A DNA stretch of 64,000 bases from NCBI GenBank assembly GCA_033032865.1, contig JAWHQI010000051.1, positions 12,294,001 through 12,358,000 of the forward strand, given 5' to 3'. The stretch is from Dactylorhiza incarnata. Taxonomy: Eukaryota; Streptophyta; Magnoliopsida; Asparagales; Orchidaceae. Within the stretch, counting starts at the first letter, position 1. Each line of letters opens with the position of its first letter. This document shows positions 9,743 through 20,144 of this stretch, one piece after another. The position numbers were made by a program, and so were the translations under genes. Below the pieces are notes generated by a model. That model was not told where the DNA came from. It saw nothing but the letters and a program-made list of their open reading frames with translations, and ran no database searches.

Positions 9743-11149
9743 GAAGAGAATGTGGCTAAAATATATGAAAGGTTCAGTCTAATCATCAATGAGCTCAAGG
9801 GTCTAGACAAAGAGATCTCACTAACTGAGTTCAATGACAAACTTTTCATGTGCTTCCCAAGCACTTAGGATTCATGGATCTAGGCCATCAAAGATTCCAG
9901 ATTCCATAGAGAGATCTCCACTGATGCCTTGCTAGGCAAGATCAAGTCCTATGAGCAACTACTAAAGAGAAGAGTTGAGACTGAAGCCAAGGATAAAGTC
10001 TCAACACCCAAAGAAAGGACTATAGCTTTGAAGATAGCTGAAGGAGAGCCTTCCACTTCTAAAGAAGAGATGTTTAATCTCTTGGCCAGAAGATTCAGAA
10101 GATGGGTCATGTCTGAAGACCCTAGAAGGAAGGAAAAGAGTTCAAACAAACCAAGGTTTGTCAAGACTCCAATGTAGGAAATAATCTGCTTTACATGTAG
10201 AAAACCAGGGCATATTTCCTCTGAATGTCCTGAAGAGCAAAAGGATAGAAGCAATAGCAAGAAGGAGCATAAGAAGAAGTCCTTCGGGAAGAAGGACAAG
10301 AAAGGAAAAGGTTTCATAGCTGAAACCTGTCTAATGGCTTTAGATGATTCAACTGAAGAAGATCAGGTATCTTTATTTGATGAATTTAACTTCACTTCAA
10401 AAGACTTTAAGAATTGTTTTAAAGAATTTTGTCAAGACTATTTTAATAGTAAAAAAGAACTTAAGACAATTAGAGAAGAATTAGAAGATCTTAAGAAATA
10501 TAATCATTACTCTGTTAACTATGAGCTAAGGAATCAAATCTATAAAAATGAAATAGAAATAAACAAACTAACTATTGAAAACTCAAATCTAAAAGAAGAG
10601 CCTACAAAGACAAAAGCCTTTAAAGACCCACTTAATGGGAAGAGTCAAAAACTAAAGGATATCACACAGAATCTCACTATGAGATCTAGATATCTTGTCC
10701 TAGGAGAAGATACATTAACTAGCACAACAATATCCAGCAAACCAGCCTAGAAAAATCCAGTAATATTTGTTAGACCTAGTGATTATCAAATAAAAGAAAA
10801 TAGTCCAGCGTGTAAAGAACAAAATAATCATCCTAATAAACTCACTATATTTAATAGAGTGAATCCTAATAATGAGAAGAGAGCTCTAATCAAGAACAGT
10901 TCAGAGAAACTAACAAATCACAATCAAAAAGCTAAAATCAAAAGAAAAATTATTACTCATTCTACAGATTTTTTATATCTAGATACATTCTATGCAAATT
11001 TCCAATACAGAGGTAACAAATCTAGCTTTGATAAACCTATCTTCTGTCATCCAAAAGGGTATAATGAAAGACCACTCTACTCTTTCATATCACCTTATAA
11101 TGGTAAAAGAAAAGGGACCAAGGAATCCTTGTTACCTTCTAATGTTTGA
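9743..11149 (+). pseudogene. gag: Ty1/copia gag relic with one CCHC knuckle and a coiled-coil-like C-terminus
   Basis: One frame runs through the whole stretch with four premature stops, all TAG: 9866-9868, 9881-9883, 10175-10177 and 10748-10750. Frame-restored reading shows a copia gag core (ERFSLIINELKGLDKEI, FHREISTDALLGKIKSYEQ) and a zinc knuckle CFTCRKPGHISSEC (about 10189-10230). A Lys/Glu-rich region follows, then an Asn/Lys-rich coiled-coil-like tail. This layout resembles gag of large copia elements such as Sirevirus and the gag at 14.2 kb here. No pol follows. A purine run AATCAAAGGGGG (11239-11250) lies next to the insertion point of the following element and could be its polypurine tract. 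Confidence 0.75.
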
Positions 11150-11253
11150 ATTACATGTGCATGAAAACTAAGGGTCCCTTCCTCAGAGAAAGTATAGAGA
11201 AAGGGAGAACTAAAAATCTTCAATGTGGAACTACCAATAATCAAAGGGGGTGA

Positions 11254-12792
11254 TGTAACATCCCTGATCTGCAAATAGAATATAACATGGGTCCGGCCGG
11301 GACCCCACGACATATAATATCCACAAAATCTAGAACGTTAATAATTGATACAAGAAAACATGCTAATAAAACTCAGAGTAAACAGAAACGGAAGCTAACC
11401 ACAAGCCCAAAACAAAGGGGCCAGAATGTCCACATCAACAAGGAAAACAGTACTGAAGCGACACGGCCTTAAGGCCTTACATGGCTTTCAAAAGAGGTAC
11501 AGACAAACCAAAGGGCTACATGAAAAACCCCAAAAAATAAAGAGAGGACCCTAGCCAGCTCCTCAGCAACCCATGGGCTCCGGCCCACTACACATCACTA
11601 CGAGTTCCGCCACCTGAAACCAAGAACAAACAGGCGGTGCAACGAAGGTCAGCATGGGGTTGACCAACACAACGTAACGACTCCTCCCCCCGGCCATCCT
11701 AGCGGACTCCGGGGCGAGTATATCGCTCTCCTGCAAGTACGCATGCACACCGAAATATGCAAACAAGGAACAAAGGACCAAGAGTCAGGGGACACACTAA
11801 GCGCCACCCTTCAAACTACCACGCACGTGCTATGAACACACTGAAAGCGTACGATCTAAACTTCAACGCCCAGTAAAACAGTACGACCGCGACTCGGTCA
11901 ATCGTAGTGACAGAAGGGACCAAACCTACAACTGTCCTAGAGAATGGACAGATGACCTGTTTGGGATAAACGGCCTACAACTGCCCTTTGTGAGGTGGCA
12001 GAGGACTGGTCAGAAAATATACGACCTACAACTGCCTTTGACGTGGCAGAGGGCTGGTCAGAAGACATACGACCTACAACTGCCTTTGACGTGACAGAGG
12101 GCTGGTCAGAAGACATATGACCTACAACTGCCTTTTTGACGTGACAGAGGACTGATCAAAGGAAGCGCAATCTACGCACTAACGGGGATCCACCCGTCCA
12201 ACAAAACCCCACAAAAATGTCGTTCTACCGGGCCCAACACAGGCCCGCCTAGGAACGGGGCATTCACGAATAAAGCCCACGAATTCCTACAATACTACGA
12301 CGAATAACACGGGACATTCCCGTTCACGTACCAAGGGCTAATCGCAATGCGCATCACAGAAACATCACCGATCCGGGCTTGCCGCCACGGGTAGGCTTCA
12401 CACAGCATGCCTAAATCCAGACTCGCGCGTCAGATCACTAATGCACATTTATGCCGGGGACGGACACAATCGACCCGGGGGTTCGCAATGAACCGAGGGA
12501 AACACACACCGCGTCCAATTGGAGGCGGGTGGCCCTCCTAAGCAAAGCAAAAGCAGAAAAACTACACCGGGGTCGCAATCCCACGCCCTGGCGAAGTCCC
12601 CGCTCTCCACCGCGTAGTGGGAGCGGGACTCTACATGCAGTTCACACCAACATATGCCGGGGTCGCAATCCCACGCCCTGGCGGAGTCCCCGTCCTCAAC
12701 CGAGACGGCGTGAGGGGACTCTCATTGCACGAAACATAAACATAAGCACACAGAACTACAGCACATACCGTCCTAAGACCGGGGAAGAAATC
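11254..12792 (-). repeat. 3' LTR of the minus Tekay-related element, distal segment
   Basis: It corresponds to 28620-30157 of the intact copy. Read on the minus strand it ends ...GGGATGTTACA at 11254. It contains GGTCCGGCCGGGACCCC (11289-11305), GGCCTTAAGGCC (11465-11476) and a 4-copy array of CCTACAACTGCC...GGCAGAGG (about 11928-12150). Each array unit forms a small dyad (CTGCC/GGCAG). The segment stops at AAATC where the Sirevirus inserted. Confidence 0.92.
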
Positions 12793-13122
12793 TGTTAGAA
12801 ATTGCATTCACAATTACCTTGATTTGTGAGAAGTCACCCTTAAACTAAGATTGAATTGCTTTTGTATTTGATATGCTTTTCTAGTATTGTCTTGCAGATT
12901 ATCATGGCTAAGTGTAAGCCAATGTTAGGTCACAATGGGTCTGCAAACACAGTTTCATAAAATGTAATCCCTCATTATATGAAACATGGTGATGACTCAT
13001 GTGTGATCTCACTATTGGGGTACACTTCTTTTTCAAGACTATTGAAGACTTTGGAGTGCGGCTGCAGCATGTGTTCAAGAGAAGAAAAGAAATTTTTGTA
13101 AAACAAATTTTTCCTAAGGATA

Positions 13123-13281
13123 TGTCTCGAGAGATCAGACATGTCTCGAGAGATCGTGGTTGTCTCGAGAGATCTTACGTCTGAAATCTTTGCAATGTCT
13201 CGAGAGATCATCGAGTTCTCGAGACATCCCTTTCCTGCTCTCTCTGTTTCATGTCTCGAGAGATCCCTTATGTCTCGAGAC
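13123..13281. promoter_or_regulatory. Array of TGTCTCGAGAGATC palindromic words in the Sirevirus LTR
   Basis: Seven copies of a CTCGAG-centred word, most as TGTCTCGAGAGATC and one inverted as TTCTCGAGACAT, lie about 120 bp upstream of the LTR TATA box. The same array is at 22888-23046 in the 3' LTR. The position fits an enhancer in U3. Sireviruses are known to carry repeated palindromic motifs in noncoding regions; protein binding here is inference. Confidence 0.75.
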
Positions 13282-13744
13282 TTCTGTCCGTAAATTTCTG
13301 TTTCGTTTTCTCTGTTCTGGACGGATCGTAAACGCTCCTTCTCGTTTCTAACGGCTATATGGAGTGCTTTTAAGGCTGATTAATCCTTTAATTGCTCCTC
13401 TCCATATATATAGGATTGTTTTTGGATTATTAAAAACGTTTTTCCAGAATCGTTCTAACCCTAATCTCTCTCCCGATCAAAAAGAACGAGAAAAGCGTCG
13501 CTCGCCGTCGTCTACGTTTGGAGATCGTTCTACTCTTTGGAGTTGCCGATTTCTTTCAAGAAGGATTCGATTGATCCGTGTTCTGATTCTACAATCTCTA
13601 TTGGATCGTTTCGAATTGCCAAAGACAGATTTGAAGGATCGTTGTTCTTCCTCATCGTTCTCAGAAGCCATTCAAGAAGAAGGAAGAAAACGCCTCTGTT
13701 ATTCAGATCTGGTTTAGTTTTGTTCAAACCCTTTTCAATCTGTT

Positions 13745-13875
13745 GTAGGAGTTGTTATCTTCGAGTTGTAGGAGAGGTTGTTCTCCGAGTTGTAGGAGAA
13801 ATTTTTCTCCGAGTTGTAAGAGAGGTTCTCTCTGAGTTTGTAGGAGTTTGACTCCGAGACTGTAGGATCTTTCTG
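13745..13875. repeat. Short tandem array (CTCCGAGTTGTAGGAGA units) in LTR leader region
   Basis: About five imperfect units of 24-26 bp repeat CTCCGAGTTGTAGGAGA. Each is a small dyad (CTCC...GGAG). Being downstream of the TATA box, the array would be transcribed and could form serial hairpins. The same array is at about 23510-23640. Confidence 0.7.
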
Positions 13876-14101
13876 ATCCGAGATTTAGTGAGTAGTCAAG
13901 TCTAGCTGTGGTGCTAGATTGGCGAGGCCGGCAGTGGAGTACCCAAGTACGGGGAACCACTATAAATTCCTGGTGTTATCTGTGGCTGTGATTAATTTTG
14001 TGTGCTGTGCTTTACGTTTAATTTTTAATTCCGCAAAAGACGTAGAGATCACCTATTCACCCCCCTCTAGGTGATTTAGGTAGGCAACTAGATACTTCAA
14101 T

Positions 14102-14113
14102 TGGTATCAGAGG
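14102..14113 (+). other. Primer binding site (initiator tRNA-Met type)
   Basis: TGGTATCAGAGG begins two bases after the 5' LTR end and matches the usual complement of plant initiator tRNA-Met (TGGTATCAGAGC) except at the last base. Confidence 0.9.
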
Positions 14114-14176
14114 GTCGCTGTTCGTTGCTAGGTTAACACCTTGAACAGGATTCATCCTTCTAGTTGCTAGCAAGCC

Positions 14177-16490
14177 ATGGATAGAGTCAAGGAATCCTCT
14201 CTGAAATTGCCCATCTGCACCAAGGCCAACTTTCCTATGTGGAAGGAAAGAGTCCGTTTTTATATGGAAGCTGCAGATCCCAGAATCTTCCAAGTCGTGG
14301 AAGAAGGTCCCCATGTGCCAATGACCGCTTCGTCAACAAATCCTACTGTTCAGATACCTAAGAAAATGATGGATTTGACTAAGGATGAGATAGCTCTTGT
14401 TGCTCTTGACAAGAAGGCTAAAAACATAATTGCAAGTGCAGTGGACGATTCCATGTTGCAAAACTTAATTCACTGCAAATCAGCCAAAGAGATGTGGACA
14501 TCCTTAATTGTTCTAATGGAAGGTACTGACGAGGTAAGAGAAGATAGAAGGTCTACTTAATCAAGAGTACGAGGCGTTTAAGCAGAATAAGAAGGAGTGC
14601 ATTGCTGATGCGTACGAAAGATTCTTCAAGATAGTCAATGGTTTGAGGAACTACGACAGGGAGTTCACAAACGGTGAACTAAATGACAAATTCTTGCGCT
14701 CCCTGACGAAAGACTGGGATAGCAAGATTGTTGCTATTAGAGAGTTTGGAAAACTGCCAAGTCTAGAACCTCAAAATCTGTTCGGGAAGCTGTTGTCTCA
14801 TGAATTACAAATGAACATCCGAAAGTCTGAAGAGGATGTAAATCGAGCTTCAAGCAAAGAAAGAACCTTAGCTTTGAAGGCAGAGAATTCAAAGAAGAGC
14901 AAAGCTGTGATACCGATCAGAGAAAAGGAATCTGATATTGAAGAAGAATCGGAAGCCAGCTCCTCCTGTTCCGAACTGTCTGATGGGGAGTTCTCTTTAA
15001 TTTCCCGTCAGTTTAAGAAACTGCTGAACAAGCGGAGGCACATGAACAACAAGCCGTCTTCCTCGGATCATAAATATTCTCGTCGTGATGGCGAATATCA
15101 CAGGAAGGGCTCAAGCAATAATGACAGGTATAAATCCAAGCAGAACAAACACATTTCTTCTGACATTATTTGCTACTGTTGTAATAAGCCAGGGCACATG
15201 ATTGCTGAGTGTCCCTATAAGAAGAAAGAAGGTGGAAGGAAAGAAGACAAGAAATCCATCCACGGAAAGAAGAAATCAGATAGAAGCTTCGTCGCTAAGA
15301 AAGCCAAAACTCTGAGCGACAGTGACTCCGATGAGTCGAGTGATGAAGAAGAAGCTTACTTCGGTCTGATGGCTATGTCTGATGATGAAGAAGCACCCCC
15401 GTACACCGGAAAGGGAAATGATCACACTATCCTATCTGATTCTGATTATGCTTCGGCTGAACAAAAGGATAACCTCTCAGACGATGAATCTGAGCTCATG
15501 TCTCAATATACCAAAATGCTCCAAAGCTTTGACAAGTGCCGAAAGGTTGTCAAAACTCAGGGTAAGGAGATCATGGCTCTCAAGGAGGTGGAATCTAACT
15601 TGAGAAAAGAAGTTGAAGAACTTTCTTCTCTCAAAGAGGAAGTCCAAGCCTTGAAAGACAAGATCAAAAGCTCGGAAGAGACTCCTGCCCTGAGAGATCA
15701 TTCGATAAATGTCTTGGAGGAACAGCTTGCGGCTGAGAAGAAGTTGGTTGAAGCATTCTCTCAACCTAAAACTGTTCTGCCAATTATTGGTACTTTTACC
15801 ACTAAGGCAAAAGGAAGCGGTATAGGGCATGAAGCTAGTACTAGCAATTCTTCAAAAAATACAATTGCTAAGAAGAATGGTCTGGTTGCTAAGAAAGCTA
15901 CTACCAAAGAAAAAGGGAAAGCTCATCAAGAGCCTGTAGCATTCAAGAGAGTCATATTCCCTACGAATGCTTATGATTTGGAGAGTTCCTATGGTCATTT
16001 CACACGACCAATTCCTTTTTCACCTGTGAATGATCATAAGGAATGGGCTCCTCCCCGAAACTTTGGTGATAGTGCTTTTCAAGCACCCTATCAAGAGATT
16101 AATCGGAAAGGGTACGGTCCATTTGTTCATGGTCCGAGTGCTAAGAAAGCACCAAAAGTGAAGGCTGTTGCACCAAAGCCGAAGAGGACAGTACCACCTT
16201 GTGTGTATTGCCCCCATGAGGCATCCTCATCTAAAAGGGCTGCTCCTGCAAGAGCTAACGTTCAAAAAGTTAAGCAGGAGAGTGTAAAGAGAAGGTACAA
16301 CAGATTCGACTGTTGGTGCTGCGGTAAAATTGGTCACTTTGCCGTTGATTGTTGGTTTAATACAACGTATACTAGGAGACCACAAGTGAACGTTGCAAGG
16401 CAGACCACTCGCAATGTTAACATTTATCGTGGTGCTCAACTGACACGGGACCAAGGACCCAAATCTGTTTGGGCTCCTAAGGCGAAATGA
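14177..16490 (+). pseudogene. gag: Sirevirus gag, one frameshift
   Basis: ATG at 14177 starts a Sirevirus gag of about 770 residues. The N-terminal part (MDRVKESSLKLPICTK, FPMWKERVRFYM) is in one frame to about 14545. After a one-base shift it continues as EGLLNQEYEAFKQNKKE in the frame of the long ORF to the stop at 16488-16490. Visible parts are the gag core to about 14900, acidic Ser-rich stretches, a first knuckle CYCCNKPGHMIAEC (about 15172-15213), a coiled coil of Leu/Lys/Glu heptads (about 15490-15760), and a basic Pro/Ala/Lys region. A second knuckle CWCCGKIGHFAVDC lies at about 16314-16355. Two knuckles and this length exceed ordinary copia gag and fit Sirevirus. Pol begins in the +1 frame, overlapping gag from 16444. 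Confidence 0.9.
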
Positions 16491-19400
16491 TTTGTTTTTG
16501 CAGGTATGTCCAAAGGCCAATAAAAATCCTATCTGGTACTTGGACAGTGGATGCTCTCGGCATATGACCGGGACAAGAAGCCTTTTGCAAAACTACATTC
16601 CAGTTGCGAACGGTCCAAAAGTTAATTTTGGCGGCTCAGACAGAGGAATAACTAAAGGCTATGGTATGATTTCTAATGGAAATGTATCGTTTTCCGATGT
16701 AGCTTATGTGGAAGGATTACAACATAATCTGATAAGCATAAGTCAACTTTGTGATAAAGGATACATTGTCGATTTTCATAAAGATAAGTGTTTGATAAAG
16801 TCGGCTGAAAATCATGAAACAATTTTATCAGGCATTCGCTGTAGAAACATATTTTGTTTAAATTTTCTTTGTATATCATCTTCTACACCAGTATGTCTTT
16901 TGGCAAAAGATAGTGCATCTCTTGTTGACCAATGACACAAGAGATTAGCACATATAAATCTCAAAACTATTAATAAATTGTTTTCTCAAAACTTAGTGCG
17001 AGATGCACCAGATGTTAAGTGCATTAAAGATAGACCTTGTCATGCATGTGTAAAAGGCAAGCAAACAAGAGCTACCTTTAAGAGCATTATTGGCAAAGAT
17101 TCAACTAGGTGTCTATACCTACTCCATATGGATTTGTTTGGTCCTTTGCAAATTAGAAGTTTAGGAGGAAAATCCTACACATTGGTTATTGTAGATGATT
17201 ACTCTCGTTTTGCCTGGGTATTCTTTCTGAAACATAAGTCAGATACCTTTGACACTTTCACTAGTTTTGTCAGGCAGGTCCAGAATGAATTTAACTATTC
17301 GGTGGTCAAAATCAGAAGTGACCATGGTACATAATTTGAATCTGGAGCCATGACAGAATTCTGTGAAAGCCTCGGTATCTTTCATGAGTTTTCCTCTCCT
17401 CGAACTCCACAACAAAATGGGGTAGCTGAGAGAAAGAATAGAACACTTATTGAGGCTTGCAGAACCATGTTGAGTGACTCTTCACTACCTGAATATTTCT
17501 GGGCTGAAGCTGTCAATACTGCATGCCATGTGCAAAACAGAGCACTCATAAACAAAAACCATGAAAAGACTCCTTATGAACTTCTAAAAGGCAAGAATCC
17601 GACCATTTCTTATTTTCGAATCTTTGGTAGTAAATGCTTTGTGCTAAACAATGGAAAGATTACAAAACTAAGTTTAGTGAAAAGAGCTTTGAAGGTATTT
17701 TTGTAGGTTATAGTAGTCTTAGTAGGGCATATAGAGTTTTTAATAAGAAAACCCTGGTGGTAGAAGAATCTATTAATGTTGTATTTGATGAGACGAGCAT
17801 GCTACAAGGCAGCTCCTCTAGCATTTCTTCTGCAGACACAGGTTCAAAGCTGCAGGACTTAAGCTTGGATCAGCCAGTTGAAGAAAATTCTCAACACTTC
17901 ATCAAGATTCCCCCAATAACAATCTATGAAGAAGATCATCCTGATGAAGAGCCACTCCAAGTGGAGGAAGATACTCCAACAGCAGAAGAAACTTCTATTG
18001 GTCCAAATCATGCAAGAAACCTCGGGCTACGACACATGAGGGATCATCCAGTTGATCAAATCATAGGAGATCCTCATGAAGGAATAAGAACAAGACGAGG
18101 TACCATTAATGAAAATATGCATTTAAGTTTTCTTTCGCAGGTCGAACCAAAGAAATTCCAAGAGGCAAATGAAGATCCATCCTGGATAATTGCTATGGAA
18201 GAAGAATTAAATCAGTTCAAACGATGTAAAGTATGGACACTTGTTCCAAAACCCAAGGAAAAAAATGTCATTGGAACAAAGTGGGTGTATAGAAACAAGC
18301 TGGATGAAGAAGGAACAATCATAAAGAACAAAGCCAGACTTGTAGCTAAAGGATACAGACAAGAGGAAGGTATCGACTTCAATCAGACGTACGCTCCAGT
18401 AGCAAGGCTCGAAGCGATCAGACTCTTCCTTGCTTATGCTGCTTTCAAGGGTTTCACCGTATATCAAATGGATGTCAAATCCGCGTTCCTAAATAGAGAC
18501 ATTAAAGAGGAAGTATACGTTGAACAATCCCCAGGTTTTGTTAATCCTGATCATCCCAATCATGTTTATTTATTACAAAAAGCTTTATATGGTTTGAAAC
18601 AAGCTCCTCGAGCTTGGTATGAGACGCTGTCTAACTTTCTTCTTGAGAACAAGTTCACAAGAGGAAAGATAGATAAAACATTATTTCTTAGGGAAGTAAA
18701 AGGCAAGATTTTGCTAGTGCAAATCTATGTCGATGACATCATATTTGGCTCTACGGATGATAACCTCTGCAAAAAGTTTTCTAAACTTATGCAAGGGAAA
18801 TTTGAAATGAGCAGTATGGGTGAGCTGAAATATTTCTTAGGACTTCAAGTGAAACAGTCTGAAGATGGAATCTTCATTTCTCAGACAAAGTTCACTAAGG
18901 AGTTGATTAAGAAATTTGGAATGGAGAGTGCAACCTCTATGAGGACTCCAATGAGCTCAGCTACGTCTCTGGACAAGGATGAGAAAGGGAAACCTTTTGA
19001 TGAAACCAAGTACAGAAGCATAATTGGCTCTTTGCTCTACCTTACTGCCAGTAGACCTGATATAATGTTCTCTACATGTGTTTGTGCTAGATATCAGGTG
19101 AACTCTAAGGAATCTCACTACACTGCTGCAAAGCGAATTTTGAGATATCTTAAAGGCACACCAAATCTTGGCTTATGGTACCCAAGAAGTAATGATAGTG
19201 AACTAATTGGTTTTTCAGATGCAGACTTTGCAGGTAGCAAAGATGACAGAAAAAGCACTTCCGGGACGTGTCAATTCCTCGGAAGGAGACTTATTTCCTG
19301 GAATAGCAAGAAGCAGAATTGTGTTGCAATATCAACCGCTGAGTCAGAATACATTTCTGCTGGCAGTTGTTGCGCACAACTTCTCTGGATAAGAAATCAA

Positions 19401-19670
19401 CTTCAAGACTACAACATGAAGTTCAAAGACATTCCTATGTTTTGCGACTCTTCCAGTGCAATTGCTATCGCAAATAATCCAGTCTCTCACAGTCGGACAA
19501 AGCACATCGAGCTTCGATATCACTTTATCCGGGAGCATGTGGAGAAGGGTGACATAAATCTGAGTTATGTCCCCACGGATAAGCAAGTTGCAGACATCTT
19601 CACGAAGCCACTGGATGAGACCAAGTTCTCTTTCTTCAAGACGGAACTTGGAATACTCAACATGGAGTAA
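16444..19670 (+). pseudogene. pol: Sirevirus pol (protease, integrase, RT, RNase H), 2 stops and a frameshift
   Basis: The copia order is seen. The aspartic protease has LDSGCSRHMTG (catalytic Asp-Ser-Gly at 16543-16551). Integrase has an HHCC finger (HKRLAH ... CHACVKGK), MDLFGP, RSDHGT and NGVAERKNRT as the three acidic sites. RT has [10 protein letters not shown] and YVDD at 18726-18737. RNase H has SDADFAG and ends in [15 protein letters not shown] at 16933-16935 replaces the Trp usual before HKRL, and TAA at 17332-17334 falls after RSDHGT. The frame shifts near 17660, between FVLNNGK and [17 protein letters not shown]. The RT-RNase H part (17660-19670) is intact. Pol is open from 16444, overlapping gag by 47 nt in the +1 frame. 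The stop TAA at 19668 is followed by more stops, so read-through into env is not supported. Confidence 0.93.
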
Positions 19671-19721
19671 TGGTCAAGTCAATCAAAACCTTGGCGACAG
19701 GAAGTTTTCTTATGACAAGTC

Positions 19722-19964
19722 ATGTCTCGGGACCTGGCAGGATTTCTCGAGACAAGAAGAAGATTTCGAGATAAGGTGATGTCTCGAGACACGGGTAATC
19801 TCTCGAGACATCAATGAAGAAAATATCTCCTGAGCTCTCGAGACATAACCGATGTCTCGAGACATAAGTTTTTTTTAAAAGGAATCCCAAACGTCAGGTA
19901 CGCGCTAATTCCTCTTTCTAATTTTCTATTTTTCGTAAAATCAAAAAATATATATATATAAATA
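19722..19964 (+). promoter_or_regulatory. Putative internal promoter upstream of the env-like ORF
   Basis: Between pol and env are five CTCGAG-centred words, including perfect TGTCTCGAGACA palindromes, and two degenerate ones (19722-19867). A TATA-like run TATATATATAAATA follows at 19951-19964, and the env-like ATG is about 180 bp further. The LTR promoter has the same palindromes followed by TATATATAGG. The resemblance is seen directly; promoter activity is inferred. Confidence 0.55.
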
Positions 19965-20144
19965 CGAAATCAGAAACTTGATGTTCACGCGAATCATCTC
20001 CCGAGACCTCCTCGACCTTTCGTCTCCCTCTCGAGCAGTGATCGTCCGCGACTCGACTCAGCGTTTCGGCGGTTTTCGGTGGTTCTCGGTGGCTCTTGGT
20101 GCTTCATCTCTCTCCGTCGGCATCTCTCCCTCCCTCTTGCTGCT

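Larger units (their letters stand above)
12793..14099 (+). repeat. 5' LTR of the Sirevirus (1307 bp)
   Basis: It runs from TGTTAGAAATTGC to GATACTTCA. It has seven CTCGAG-centred words (13123-13281), a TATA box TATATATAGG at 13404-13413, and a tandem array of CTCCGAGTTGTAGGAGA-type units (13745-13875). ORFs in it on either strand repeat exactly in the 3' LTR and are not genes. Confidence 0.95.

Noticed and set aside
11254..12792. This segment first looks like a solo or truncated LTR.
   Set aside because: Its missing 695 bp resume after the Sirevirus at 23870. A PPT at 24565, a PBS at 28606 and the TSD GGTGA on both sides show it is the 3' LTR of a minus-strand element.
13123..13281. Regularly spaced TCTCGAGAGATC repeats, considered as a CRISPR-like array.
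   Set aside because: Spacing is irregular, units are short, the array is duplicated in the other LTR, and the context is a plant retrotransposon.
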